A program made the translations under genes and the position numbers. A DNA stretch of 34,160 nucleotides from Rhizorhabdus sp. (GTDB lineage Bacteria > Pseudomonadota > Alphaproteobacteria > Sphingomonadales > Sphingomonadaceae), in assembly GCF_018006725.1 (NCBI RefSeq), contig NZ_JAGMXV010000024.1, positions 1 through 34,160 of the forward strand, given 5' to 3'. The notes under the pieces were generated by a model. That model made no database searches, was not told the origin of the DNA, and was given only the letters and a program-made list of their open reading frames with translations. Of the stretch, positions 1 through 9,569 are shown in pieces; within the stretch, counting starts at the first letter, position 1; each line of letters opens with the position of its first letter.

Positions 1-2
1 CA

Positions 3-302
3 TCGCCGGATAGAACTGAGCCGTCGCCTTTCTGGCGCGACCGTAGAAGGCAGCAACAAGTAAGATCTCGCGCCGGCTATCTGGGCGAGCTTGGCGTAGG
101 ATTCCGCCCCCTCCCGCAAACGCCCCCGGATAGCAGGACCGAAGTGCTCGACGCCTTGAATCAGCGGCTGCCGGGTGAAATGCAGGACGGCCAGAGCTTC
201 CGCTACGGGGTGATCAATCTCGGAGGACGAGATCGCCAGAACATTTTAACGACGCTGCGCGACTGCTTACAGCATCTGACACTCAGACTGGAACCGGTGT
301 GA
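3..302 (+). CDS. C-terminal end of an unrecognised protein (partial)
   Basis: An open frame runs in from the window edge and stops with TGA at 300-302, giving about 99 residues and no internal start that stands out. The last 75 residues look protein-like, with segments such as LGELGVGFRPLPQ and FRYGVINLGGRDRQNILTTL, and end in LRLEPV. I do not recognise the family. A second frame (1-63), ending in TAA, could be the true 3' end of an upstream gene instead, and the two may be joined by a frameshift. The gene lies upstream of, and in a different style from, the metal genes. Coding status is uncertain. Confidence 0.3.
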   Translation, partial: SPDRTEPSPFWRDRRRQQQVRSRAGYLGELGVGFRPLPQTPPDSRTEVLDALNQRLPGEMQDGQSFRYGVINLGGRDRQNILTTLRDCLQHLTLRLEPV

Positions 303-439
303 AATCTTCACTCGCCGTCGGGCCGTGATCCGCGAACAGAGCCTTCTGATCGGACATCTGACCGCGGATCGAATCCGGCTCCGCTCATGGTGCAACATCA
401 CACTGCATTATCGACGATGGACGTTGCGACAGCCAGCTA

Positions 440-613
440 TCAATTATGGCCGCCGTCGTGGCCACCGCCGTCGTGCCCGCCGCCATACCCATGGCCACCG
501 CTATATCCGTGCCCACCGCCATATCCATGACCGCCGCTATATCCGTGCCCGCCGTCATACCCATGCCCGCCCGGATATCCATGACCACCATCATATCCGC
601 AAACCGATGTCAT
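440..613 (-). CDS. Small Gly/His/Tyr-rich hexapeptide-repeat protein (57 aa)
   Basis: Read on the minus strand from ATG 613, this frame gives 57 residues. After MTSVC come seven uninterrupted GYxGGH hexapeptides (x = D, P, D, S, G, S, G), then DGGGH-DGGH-N and a TGA stop. The protein has 9 His, about half Gly, 7 Tyr and one Cys. Nothing else in the window looks like this. Regular His spacing suggests metal binding or a glycine-rich structural tail, which is inference. In-frame codons continue upstream to a stop at 662-664, and a GTG at 619 is an alternative start. I see no convincing Shine-Dalgarno sequence and no signal peptide, so it may be the detached tail of a larger gene. The opposite-strand and shifted frames are open too because of the repeat. 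Confidence 0.4.
   Translation of the reverse strand: MTSVCGYDGGHGYPGGHGYDGGHGYSGGHGYGGGHGYSGGHGYGGGHDGGGHDGGHN
473..598 (-). repeat. Seven tandem 18-bp repeats
   Basis: Seven copies of an imperfect 18-bp unit lie head to tail. Copies differ mainly at third codon positions and in the variable codon of GYxGGH, a pattern expected if the peptide is under selection. The unit is too short and lacks spacers, so it is not a CRISPR array. Confidence 0.8.
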
Positions 614-999
614 GGCCACCGTGGCGCGTAAGGGCGCGCCGCGATGGCCATGACGGAAAGCCTATACGTTTGGCGCCTGCTTGGGAAATATGAGCGCGTA
701 CCAGCGTCAACACCTTGGTGCTTTCGAGCCATGTGGCGAGAACTGGGTGCAGTCCGGATAAGAGCAGCTACCCCTCCTCTGGTCACGATCCTAGTCCGGA
801 AAGGCCCCAACGGCTGCAGGAGAATTCCTAGATACATGTCTGCTGGCTCGCACCATCGGTTCGCAAAGGACCACAAATAGGCCAGCCGAGAATGACGGCG
901 GTGCCGTCAGGTTCACTGCCATGGCTCCGCCAGCCGACGTCCCTATTTCACGAAAGCGCTGTCCCCATACGTCGCATAGCACATGCAACAGGAGAGATT
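614..999. other. Region without a recognised gene
   Basis: The short open frames here have no family resemblance and no ribosome site. The only clear signal is the purine-rich ribosome-binding site (AGGAGAG, near 990-996) belonging to the MgtC-family gene at 1000. Confidence 0.5.
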
Positions 1000-1476
1000 A
1001 TGACATCAGTTGCGGCGGCGGATGCGCCATGGTGGGTGGATATCGGGCGCATCGTCCTTGCTGCCATGTTGGGTGCTGTGATCGGTTGGCAGCGGGAACA
1101 TCGGGGCCGGGAAGCCGGAATCAGAACCTATATGGCCACCGCCTTGGGCGCCTGCGCATTCGGGCTCATCTCGGGCGCTATCGGCGATCAGGGCCGCATC
1201 TCTGCCGGCATCGTTACAGGAATCGGATTTATTGGCGCGGGGATTATCCTGCGCGACGCCGGACGGGTCACGGGGCTCACAACAGCAGCAACTCTCTGGG
1301 CTTCTGCCGCGGTGGGCCTGAGCGCCGCGTACGGCATTTACCACCTCGCTATCATCACAGCAGTGATGCTTCTTCTGATCCTCGAGTTGCACCGCATGCC
1401 GGGGTGGACGAGACTTTCGCACCGCTCCCGACAGCACGCGCAACAGGCCAAACCCAAGGAAGATCATGCCGAATGA
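1000..1476 (+). CDS. MgtC/SapB-family inner-membrane protein
   Basis: A 158-residue protein of the MgtC/SapB family. It has about four membrane segments and the family's signature stretch GIGFIGAGII (around residues 69-78), followed by GLTTAATLWASAAVG. MgtC proteins sit in the inner membrane and have been linked to Mg2+ limitation and to control of the F-ATPase; the role here is not shown by context. The start is ATG 1000 because AGGAGAG lies just upstream; an in-frame start at 892 would add 36 residues unlike the family. The tail after the last helix is short and charged (HRSRQHAQQAKPKEDHAE). The large C-terminal domain of virulence-type MgtC is absent, as in many short members. Confidence 0.88.
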   Translation: MTSVAAADAPWWVDIGRIVLAAMLGAVIGWQREHRGREAGIRTYMATALGACAFGLISGAIGDQGRISAGIVTGIGFIGAGIILRDAGRVTGLTTAATLWASAAVGLSAAYGIYHLAIITAVMLLLILELHRMPGWTRLSHRSRQHAQQAKPKEDHAE

Positions 1477-1578
1477 CCCGCGCGCCGTCTACCTTCGAAG
1501 ATCGCTCATTCCAAAAAATTGTACCAGACAGGGCATGTAACCTTGCGGTGTCAACTGGCGCCCGATAAGCCAGCCGGT

Positions 1579-2015
1579 TCAAACCCGCACTCTATCTGCG
1601 CGCATCTGATCAAGTCCGCGAACGCCTGCCTCTGCGCCTCGCAACAGCGTCACCAGATAGAAAGGCCGTCGGTGTTCGGCTTGCAAGGTAAAGCCTGGCG
1701 ACCAGGCGAAGGCGTCGTGGATGCGACGGGATCGGCGAGAATCCGCGTCAAAACGGAAGAAATAGTGATTGACCAGCATGCACATGCCGCCAGGCGCCAA
1801 AAGCGTTGGGACGTACGCGGCGATGGCTTTCAACGTCTCATCATCCGTCGGCGACAAATACCCAGGCTTTGAAACAGAACATTCCCAGTGAATACGTCCC
1901 CTGCGCCTCGCGATCAGGGCTTCCTAGCCGGATATCGGCACTGATTTCTTCTGCGTCTTGCGCCGTGTTGCGGCTGCCCGGCGCCATCGTTGGCGCAAGC
2001 GCTCGAGCTCTGACC
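1579..2015 (-). pseudogene. Decayed NodS-like SAM-dependent methyltransferase
   Basis: The minus strand holds pieces of one methyltransferase spread over different frames. The clearest is the C-terminal part (1579-1857): LSPTDDETLKAI, then LLAPGGMCMLVNHY, then EHRRPFYLVTLLR. This follows the order of a NodS-type methyltransferase (acid-rich helix, LAPGG turn, final strand). Just upstream, in a frame shifted by one base, GTYSLGMFCFKAWVF sits where these enzymes usually carry a GxYDLIxxSEVLYYL-like strand. A third frame (about 1934-2013) gives LERLRQRW...SVP, which could match the helix and strand before that. No frame joins them and no start is evident, so I call it a pseudogene. The C-terminal assignment is moderately firm; the upstream pieces are weaker. 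Confidence 0.5.
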
Positions 2016-2549
2016 CTATCTATGCGGTCCCGGCCGTGATGAACGGTGCCGGCCCGTGTGGTGGAATCGGCAGAGTCGATCGCGGGCGTCACAAGGAAGA
2101 TGCTCTTTATCGAGGGAATCCGCAGTACCCCATGGTCGGGCGCGACTGTCTTCTACTCTTCCTCAGTCTGGAATTGCTGAGGCGAGCATTAAGTCCCTTT
2201 AATGTTGACGCTCCGCGGGCGGTGGCCTCGAGGCAGAATTGGGTTCTGGTCAGAAATCCTTGCACGGCGCAGCCGATCAAGGGATAACTGTCTCGCTTTG
2301 CTGCTCCGCTCGGTAGGCAAAGCCGGGCTTGAAAACCTGCTTGGGCGGGACTCACTGCTATGGGGCGGCAAGGCAGGAGTCTTCTGTCGCAAGCGCGTGA
2401 CTGTCAGGCGCGGCTCATCCTATTCGCCAGCGTTTTATGCCCGGTTCAGCCGTCGCCCACTCAGAAATTCCGAGTGCTGGCGATTCGTTCAAGACGATGA
2501 GTCGCCGACGCGTCACCGTGCCACAGAACATTTTTCATCGGAGCGCGAC
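2016..2549. other. Intergenic stretch, no gene recognised
   Basis: I find no open frame with a recognisable product here. It separates the methyltransferase remnant from the membrane protein at 2550 and presumably holds the latter's promoter, but I could not pick out a convincing -35/-10 pair. Confidence 0.4.
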
Positions 2550-3155
2550 ATGGGACTGACCTCGGAGCAAGTGCATTGGATTTTTGGCGCGGCGTTGATG
2601 CTTATTGGGGCGCTCCTGCTTTGCCGCGCCTGTGGAAGGCTGAACAGTCGTTGGCTCGATTTCGTGATTCCTGCAGGATTGATCGCCTTCGGCGTTGAAA
2701 TGGCGCTCGATCCCTTTGTGCATGGCTCCGCAGCGCCGGGTGGCTACGCCGCCGAAAGCGGCCAACATCTGGTCCTGGGTGCGATCCTCATTCTCTGCGC
2801 CGGGGTCGAGACTGTTCGTGTTTGGAAGGACCGCAAAAGCCTGATGTGGCGTGCGCCGCTGATCGCCGGCATATTGACGGCGGCCGCGGTCTTCGCCTTG
2901 CACGCGCAGCACAGTTCGGCCGCTCCCATGCTTTTGCTGATAACACAGCACCGAGTTATCAGCGCAACCCTTGCTGCCGCAGCGCTGTCGCTTTTTCTTT
3001 CTCCGCGTGGCGACCCAGCGGCTCGACGCCCCATAGCGTTCCCGCTCCTGGTTCTGCTGCTTGGGGCAGAGTTCATGCTCTATACCGAAGGCAGGACAAT
3101 CTTCGGTAACGCCGATAACGTGCCCGCCAGCCACTCAATGGCTCCGATGCGCTAA
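2550..3155 (+). CDS. Multi-pass membrane protein of unknown function
   Basis: A 201-residue, strongly hydrophobic protein with about six predicted membrane segments. They start at residues 8-25 (IFGAALMLIGALLLC) and include GQHLVLGAILILCAGVE, APLIAGILTAAAVFAL, SATLAAAALSLFL and PIAFPLLVLLLGAEFMLY. I do not recognise the family. ATG 2550 is chosen because the hydrophobic start follows at once and a GGAG-like sequence lies about 10 nt upstream; the frame stays open further upstream but reads as non-protein. Its 3' end overlaps the convergent AraC-type gene by 21 bp. His and Met residues in the loops (QVHWIF, HAQHSSAAPML, ASHSMAPMR) would fit metal handling, but that is speculation. Confidence 0.75.
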   Translation: MGLTSEQVHWIFGAALMLIGALLLCRACGRLNSRWLDFVIPAGLIAFGVEMALDPFVHGSAAPGGYAAESGQHLVLGAILILCAGVETVRVWKDRKSLMWRAPLIAGILTAAAVFALHAQHSSAAPMLLLITQHRVISATLAAAALSLFLSPRGDPAARRPIAFPLLVLLLGAEFMLYTEGRTIFGNADNVPASHSMAPMR

Positions 3156-3809
3156 TCGTAAAGCAATTAGTTCTGACGCCGTCACGCCGAACATGCGCCG
3201 CATTGTCCTAGCCAGGTGCGCTTGGTCGGCGAACCCGCCTATGTGCGCCGCTGCAGCCAAGCTTTCGCCGTCAGTTACCGCGCGGAGCGCATATTCGAGC
3301 TTGCGCCAGAGAGCGTATCGGGCGGGCGGTACGCCCAAGGCACGCTTGGCAAGTTCCCGGAACCCGGAGTTCGACAAACCTGATCGGCTGGCGAGGTCCC
3401 GCATGCTGAGCGGATCACCCTGCGAACCGTCTGCGACTGCAAGAAGCGAGCCTAGCCGCTTGTCTGCGGCCGAAGTCGGAGGCCCGATTTCTTGCAGGAG
3501 AGCCGTCACGAATTGCTCAGCCGGGGCGCCTTCTTGAACCAAGCGCCGGATCAACGCTCGCAATTGCGGAACGGGCGCCACTCCATCGGCGCTGAGGCGT
3601 CGCAACGCACGGCCGAGCCGCCCCCGCGGATCCGCATAAAGCAAAAGGGCACGGGTTGAGCTGGGATACACGCGGTGCGCGACCATTGGGCCGAGCACCA
3701 CTGCGTCACAAGTGAGAGTCTCGTCTCCAGAGAATCCGAGTTCGAGCCTCCCATTCAGACCGACGACGAGTTGCACGGCGACGTGAGCATGCAGGTCCTG
3801 ATGTTCCAC
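3135..3809 (-). CDS. AraC-family transcriptional regulator (N-terminus frameshifted)
   Basis: The C-terminal part carries a complete AraC-type double helix-turn-helix: SMRDLASRSGLSNSGFRELAKRA, and SLAAAAHIGGFADQAHLARTMRRMFGVTASEL with the usual GF-D-aHl-R-Fr pattern. The N-terminal half is a cupin-like sensor domain (HAHVAVQLVVGLNGRL). The open frame can only start at GTG 3809 (224 residues), yet good AraC-like sequence continues in frame up to about 3860. The matching N-terminus lies in another frame, starting at GTG 3985 with GGAGG (complement of 3996-4000) ten bases upstream. A T6 tract near 3862-3868 is the switch point, so the full protein would be about 283 residues. It lies downstream of the copper ATPase on the same strand. 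The inducer is unknown. Confidence 0.8.
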   Translation of the reverse strand: MEHQDLHAHVAVQLVVGLNGRLELGFSGDETLTCDAVVLGPMVAHRVYPSSTRALLLYADPRGRLGRALRRLSADGVAPVPQLRALIRRLVQEGAPAEQFVTALLQEIGPPTSAADKRLGSLLAVADGSQGDPLSMRDLASRSGLSNSGFRELAKRALGVPPARYALWRKLEYALRAVTDGESLAAAAHIGGFADQAHLARTMRRMFGVTASELIALRLAHRSH

Positions 3810-4121
3810 GAGACCACGATAGATCGCCCAACTCGCTCCAAAATGAAGCTCGCCGTTCCAAAAAATTCAGGTTCGTTGACAATATGAACTCTGCTCTTCT
3901 CGATTCGATCGAAGGCCGTGCCTGCCGCGCCGACCCGGGCGCTTTCGCAATCGAAGATCATGAGCGATCGCATGTTCTGATTCACGCGACAACATCCTCC
4001 GTCAAAGCCCGCGCGAGCGCGGGATTGCTCGAGGGCTCGACACGGCGGAAAGCGCTGAAACTGTCTGCGACTGCGTATGGCGCACCGGATGTGACAAGAA
4101 ACCGGTTGAGGCTGCTGGCTC

Positions 4122-6491
<2,370 letters not shown>

Positions 6492-6518
6492 AGGCTCGTC
6501 TCCTTATCGACGAAATGC

Positions 6519-6549
6519 AATCTGGGGTCTGACATCGTGTCAGGGTCAA
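6519..6549 (-). promoter_or_regulatory. MerR-type promoter of the copper ATPase
   Basis: On the minus strand, TTGACC (6549-6544) is followed by a 19-bp spacer and CAGATT (6524-6519). The spacer contains the perfect dyad CTGACACGATGTCAG (6543-6529). An overlong 19-bp spacer with a central dyad is the hallmark of MerR/CueR-activated promoters. The transcript would begin about 20 nt upstream of the ATPase start. No copper-type MerR gene is encoded next to it. Confidence 0.75.
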
Positions 6550-6594
6550 GCCCGACATGCATATATTTCTGATGGATTATTCTGCGCTGGCATC

Positions 6595-7482
6595 TCAGAC
6601 GGGCAACAGATTGTGGATCGCCGTTGCAGCCTTTGCGGCCTGACCGGCCGCAACAGCAATTTGATCCAGCCCTTCGACCATGTCGCCAGCAGCGAACAGG
6701 CCGCTGACCGTCGTTTGTTGATGCTCGTCGACGACAATGCACCCTACCTGGTCCAGTTTCGCGCCGGCCATGTGCGCGAGTTCCGAGCGAGGGGAGGTTC
6801 CGAGGGCAACATAAAGGGTGTCGAACCGAAGCGATCGGCCATCGGTCAACTGAGCGATCAGATTCTTTCCATCGATCGACAAACCTCGGACAGGGGCGTG
6901 TTCGACCGCGATACCGCGTCGAGCCAGATCTGCCTCTTCGGCCTCCGAAAGTTGCGAGCCGTCCTGCGCGAGCAAGGTGACGGTGTCGCTATAGTGCCGC
7001 ACGAATACAGACTCGGCGGCGCCATGGTCTGAGCACCCCAGCACGGCCACCCGCTTGCCGCGTACCTCATAGCCGTCGCATATCGGGCAATAGCGTATCA
7101 GACCTTGCACGAGGCCTCGATCATGCATTTCCAGCGCCATTTGCGGACGATGATTTATCACGCCTTGGGCAAGCAATATCGTGCGGGTATTGACGGCCTC
7201 GACACCTGTAGTGACCAGGAAGCCCGTCCGGGTCTGTACAATCCCATTGGCTAAACCATCGGAGAGCTTCGCGCCGTAACGCAGGGCATGCCGGCGCATC
7301 CGCGACAGCAGATCGTCGCCCGATATGCCTTCTGGAAAACCCATCAGGTTGTGCGTGGCTGGAATGGAGGACGCGCGGCCGTCGCCAGCATCGATGACCA
7401 GCGTAGAACGCAGAAACCGGCCCAGATAGGTGGCTGCTGTCAGCCCTGCCGGGCCGCCGCCTATGATGACACAATCGTACAT
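6595..7482 (-). CDS. Thioredoxin-reductase-like NAD(P)/FAD oxidoreductase
   Basis: A 295-residue flavoprotein of the thioredoxin reductase-like family. It has an N-terminal FAD-binding GGGPAG (residues 8-13), a redox-active CPICDG (C132, C135), a second dinucleotide-binding stretch with VLGCSDHGAAES, and the C-terminal FAD motif GLFAAGDMVEGLDQIAVAAGQA. It probably reduces a small dithiol partner; no thioredoxin gene is adjacent. ATG 7482 is chosen because GAAAGG lies 7 nt upstream and the family begins with YDCVIIGGGPAG; a longer start at 7527 adds charged residues unlike it. It precedes the copper ATPase on the same strand, separated by 103 bp that carry the ATPase's own promoter. A link to thiol stress under copper is inference. 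Confidence 0.92.
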   Translation of the reverse strand: MYDCVIIGGGPAGLTAATYLGRFLRSTLVIDAGDGRASSIPATHNLMGFPEGISGDDLLSRMRRHALRYGAKLSDGLANGIVQTRTGFLVTTGVEAVNTRTILLAQGVINHRPQMALEMHDRGLVQGLIRYCPICDGYEVRGKRVAVLGCSDHGAAESVFVRHYSDTVTLLAQDGSQLSEAEEADLARRGIAVEHAPVRGLSIDGKNLIAQLTDGRSLRFDTLYVALGTSPRSELAHMAGAKLDQVGCIVVDEHQQTTVSGLFAAGDMVEGLDQIAVAAGQAAKAATAIHNLLPV

Positions 7483-7795
7483 GCGAGCCTTTCGCTGACC
7501 TCGGCCGTCACTGATATTACGCGGCACGACGCCTCTTCCCTCGAACAGAGACGCGCTCTTCCAAAAAAAGATCGGGTCGTGAGGGGTAAACGCCAGCGCT
7601 GCGCAAATTCAGATGAAGCACATCGCCTGGCAGGATGGACAGCCGAGGTGCCCACGGGTCGCAGCGTGGCGCCGGGGCGAGCGGATGTGGGGAAGACGGA
7701 TTGGCATCAACCGATCGCGCTCCGTGTCGCTCGCCCCGCAACATAGGTTGCAGCATCACGGGCAGGGGCGTCCGCATCATAGTCGGGTGGGAGCA
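7483..7795. other. Divergent intergenic region with a long inverted repeat
   Basis: This 313-bp region separates the leftward flavoprotein from rightward fliQ. It contains 11-bp inverted arms, CGGGGCGAGCG at 7673-7683 and CGCTCGCCCCG at 7728-7738, with a 44-nt loop. No gene is recognised. Confidence 0.55.
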
Positions 7796-8068
7796 ATGGA
7801 GACCTACAGCCCTTTCTCAACCTCGATGGGCCAGGCGCTTTGGGTGATCATGCTCGTCGCTGGCCCCCCGCTGATAATCATGTTGGTGGTCGGGCTGATT
7901 GTCTCGATGATCCAGGCTGCTACATCGATCAGCGAACAGACCGTGAGCTTCGTCCCGAAGCTCCTGGCGTTCATCTTGTTCCTCGCGCTTTACGGGGCAA
8001 CCGCTGGCGATCTCCTGATCGACTATACCCGTGACCTGCTGACGCATATTCCGGACGATATCAAATAA
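7796..8068 (+). CDS. fliQ: FliQ-family export-apparatus protein (orphan)
   Basis: A 90-residue protein matching FliQ/SctS in length and layout, with two membrane helices. The first is WVIMLVAGPPLIIMLVVGLIVSMIQAATSISEQT and the second FVPKLLAFILFLALYG. The family's conserved QAAT-I-EQT and FVPK motifs are intact, and it ends in a short DYTRDLLTHIPDDIK tail. FliQ is one of the FliPQR export-gate subunits of the flagellar/type III secretion system in the inner membrane. The start is ATG 7796, with GGTGGGAG just upstream. No other flagellar or secretion gene (fliP, fliR, flhA or flhB) lies in the window, so this copy is isolated. It could be a displaced single flagellar locus or a spare paralogue. 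Confidence 0.88.
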   Translation: METYSPFSTSMGQALWVIMLVAGPPLIIMLVVGLIVSMIQAATSISEQTVSFVPKLLAFILFLALYGATAGDLLIDYTRDLLTHIPDDIK

Positions 8069-8167
8069 TGAGATCCGATTTTCATTCGGGGCGACCGCGC
8101 AAAAACTGGCCGAATACGTGGCGGAGTGCTAGCGTCGGAGAGGATCGGCGCGAAAGGGGAGCGGGGT

Positions 8168-9451
8168 TTGGCGGAGTTTGAATTGCTGGCGCGGCAACTG
8201 ATCCAGCGATGGAAGGAAGACCCGAACGCGACGTACCAGAGCTGGTTTCTATGGGACGAGCGCATCAAGAATTTTCGCTCGATCAGGCGTGGTCTGGCTC
8301 AAGTGGTTGCCGAGATCGAAGCCGGTCGGTTTGGCGTGGCCTATCGCGGTTCTTCTCTGGAGACGGTCGTTCATTCAGTCGCCGAGCAGAGGCAGATATT
8401 CAAGGGGGCGGATCATGCGTTTCTCTGGAAGCCCAAATTGCGCATTCCCGACATCTATGAAAACCCGGCGAACCAACGCGCGTTTGGTCGATTGCTGGAC
8501 CATTGCGCCTGTTGCGACACCGCGGAAGAGATCATCGCAGGTATTCACACGATCGATCGTCTGAACATCAAAGGGCTGGGGCCAGCGGTGGCCAACCTCC
8601 TCTATTTCCTGCATCCAACCCTCGTGCCGCCGTTCAACACGGCGATCGTCAACGGATACAACAAGCTGACCGGCGGCAAGGTGAAGCTCGGAAGCTGGCA
8701 GCATTTTCTCGCAATGCGCTCGGGCGTGCTCGACCTGAACGAGCGTTTCCGCGATCTGCTGTCGAACGATCTGGGCGCCATTGGTGGCCTTCTGTTCGAC
8801 ATCGGCTCGGGCCGCTATCCCGCGCCCCCGCGCGACGAGGAAGACCAGACTCTAGGATCCTGGGCGGCGCGCCTCGAGCGAGCCCGGGCCGAAGCGCAAA
8901 CCCTCAACAAAGCGCTGCAAAAGCAGGGCGAGAGTGACCGCACTCATTCGGAAATCCAGGCGTGGCTGCGCGATATCGGTCTAGCGCTGGGGTATGACAT
9001 CTGGATCGCATCCAATGACCGGGGACGGCTGCATGACGGGGTGCGCTTGGGGGAGGGGTGCCTCGAAAGCCTGCCAACTTCCATTTCGACATCGACGGGA
9101 GCGGATGCGATCCGCCTCATCGACGTTTTGTGGCTGGAGCGGGGCGGCGACCGGGTCGCAGCAGCCTTCGAAGTCGAACATTCGACGTCTATCTATTCGG
9201 GTATCGTCCGGATGCTGGACCTTGCGCTGAGCGGCAGCGATCTTCACGCGACAGCCGGATTGTTCCTTGTCGCTCCTGACGCTCGCGAAAGCGAAGTCCG
9301 AGCGCAAATCGCAAGGCCCGCGTTCAGCCGGATCGCGGACCTCGAAATCGCCTATCTTCCCTATGGCGAGCTCGAACGGCACAAGGAGGCGATTTCCCGG
9401 TTTGGCTCGGGTCTAAAGGCAATCAAGGCGATATCGCGCGCGCTGCCTTGA
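8168..9451 (+). CDS. Restriction-endonuclease-like protein with HhH and nuclease motifs
   Basis: A 427-residue soluble protein. The N-terminal half carries a helix-hairpin-helix-like segment, IKGLGPAVANLLYFLHP (about 134-150), reminiscent of DNA glycosylase/DNA-binding HhH units. A short coiled stretch (AARLERARAEAQTLNKALQ) links it to a C-terminal domain with D319 (IDVLWL), E335-x-E337 (FEVEHSTSIYSGIVRMLDL) and a following strand (ATAGLFLVAP), resembling a PD-(D/E)xK nuclease core. Proteins like this are commonly labelled type II restriction enzyme, from memory; no methyltransferase is adjacent. TTG 8168 is preferred because AGGGGAG sits 6 nt upstream; GTG 8126 is the longer alternative. DNA cleavage or repair activity is inferred from motifs only. 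Confidence 0.8.
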   Translation: MAEFELLARQLIQRWKEDPNATYQSWFLWDERIKNFRSIRRGLAQVVAEIEAGRFGVAYRGSSLETVVHSVAEQRQIFKGADHAFLWKPKLRIPDIYENPANQRAFGRLLDHCACCDTAEEIIAGIHTIDRLNIKGLGPAVANLLYFLHPTLVPPFNTAIVNGYNKLTGGKVKLGSWQHFLAMRSGVLDLNERFRDLLSNDLGAIGGLLFDIGSGRYPAPPRDEEDQTLGSWAARLERARAEAQTLNKALQKQGESDRTHSEIQAWLRDIGLALGYDIWIASNDRGRLHDGVRLGEGCLESLPTSISTSTGADAIRLIDVLWLERGGDRVAAAFEVEHSTSIYSGIVRMLDLALSGSDLHATAGLFLVAPDARESEVRAQIARPAFSRIADLEIAYLPYGELERHKEAISRFGSGLKAIKAISRALP

Positions 9452-9569
9452 AGTCGGACTAGATCACGGATGCAGGCGGAGCGATCCATCGAGGTCACCA
9501 GAAACCATCAGGTCCAGGATCGGCTACTCGACACCGAAAAGCATGATCGCAATGAGGTCCGGCACAGAT

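Noticed and set aside
473-598. Possible CRISPR array
   Set aside because: Units are 18 bp, contiguous and without unique spacers, and they encode a regular peptide.
325-693. Plus-strand Arg/His-rich frame across the 18-bp repeats
   Set aside because: It is a shadow of the GYxGGH repeat on the opposite strand; the repeat keeps several frames open. The Gly/His frame has regular protein-like periodicity.
892-999. Longer start for the MgtC-family gene
   Set aside because: The extra 36 residues are polar and unlike the family, while ATG 1000 has an AGGAGAG site.
1570-1600. GGTTCAAACCC resembling a tRNA T-arm
   Set aside because: No acceptor, D-arm or anticodon stem fits around it, and it lies within the methyltransferase remnant's tail.
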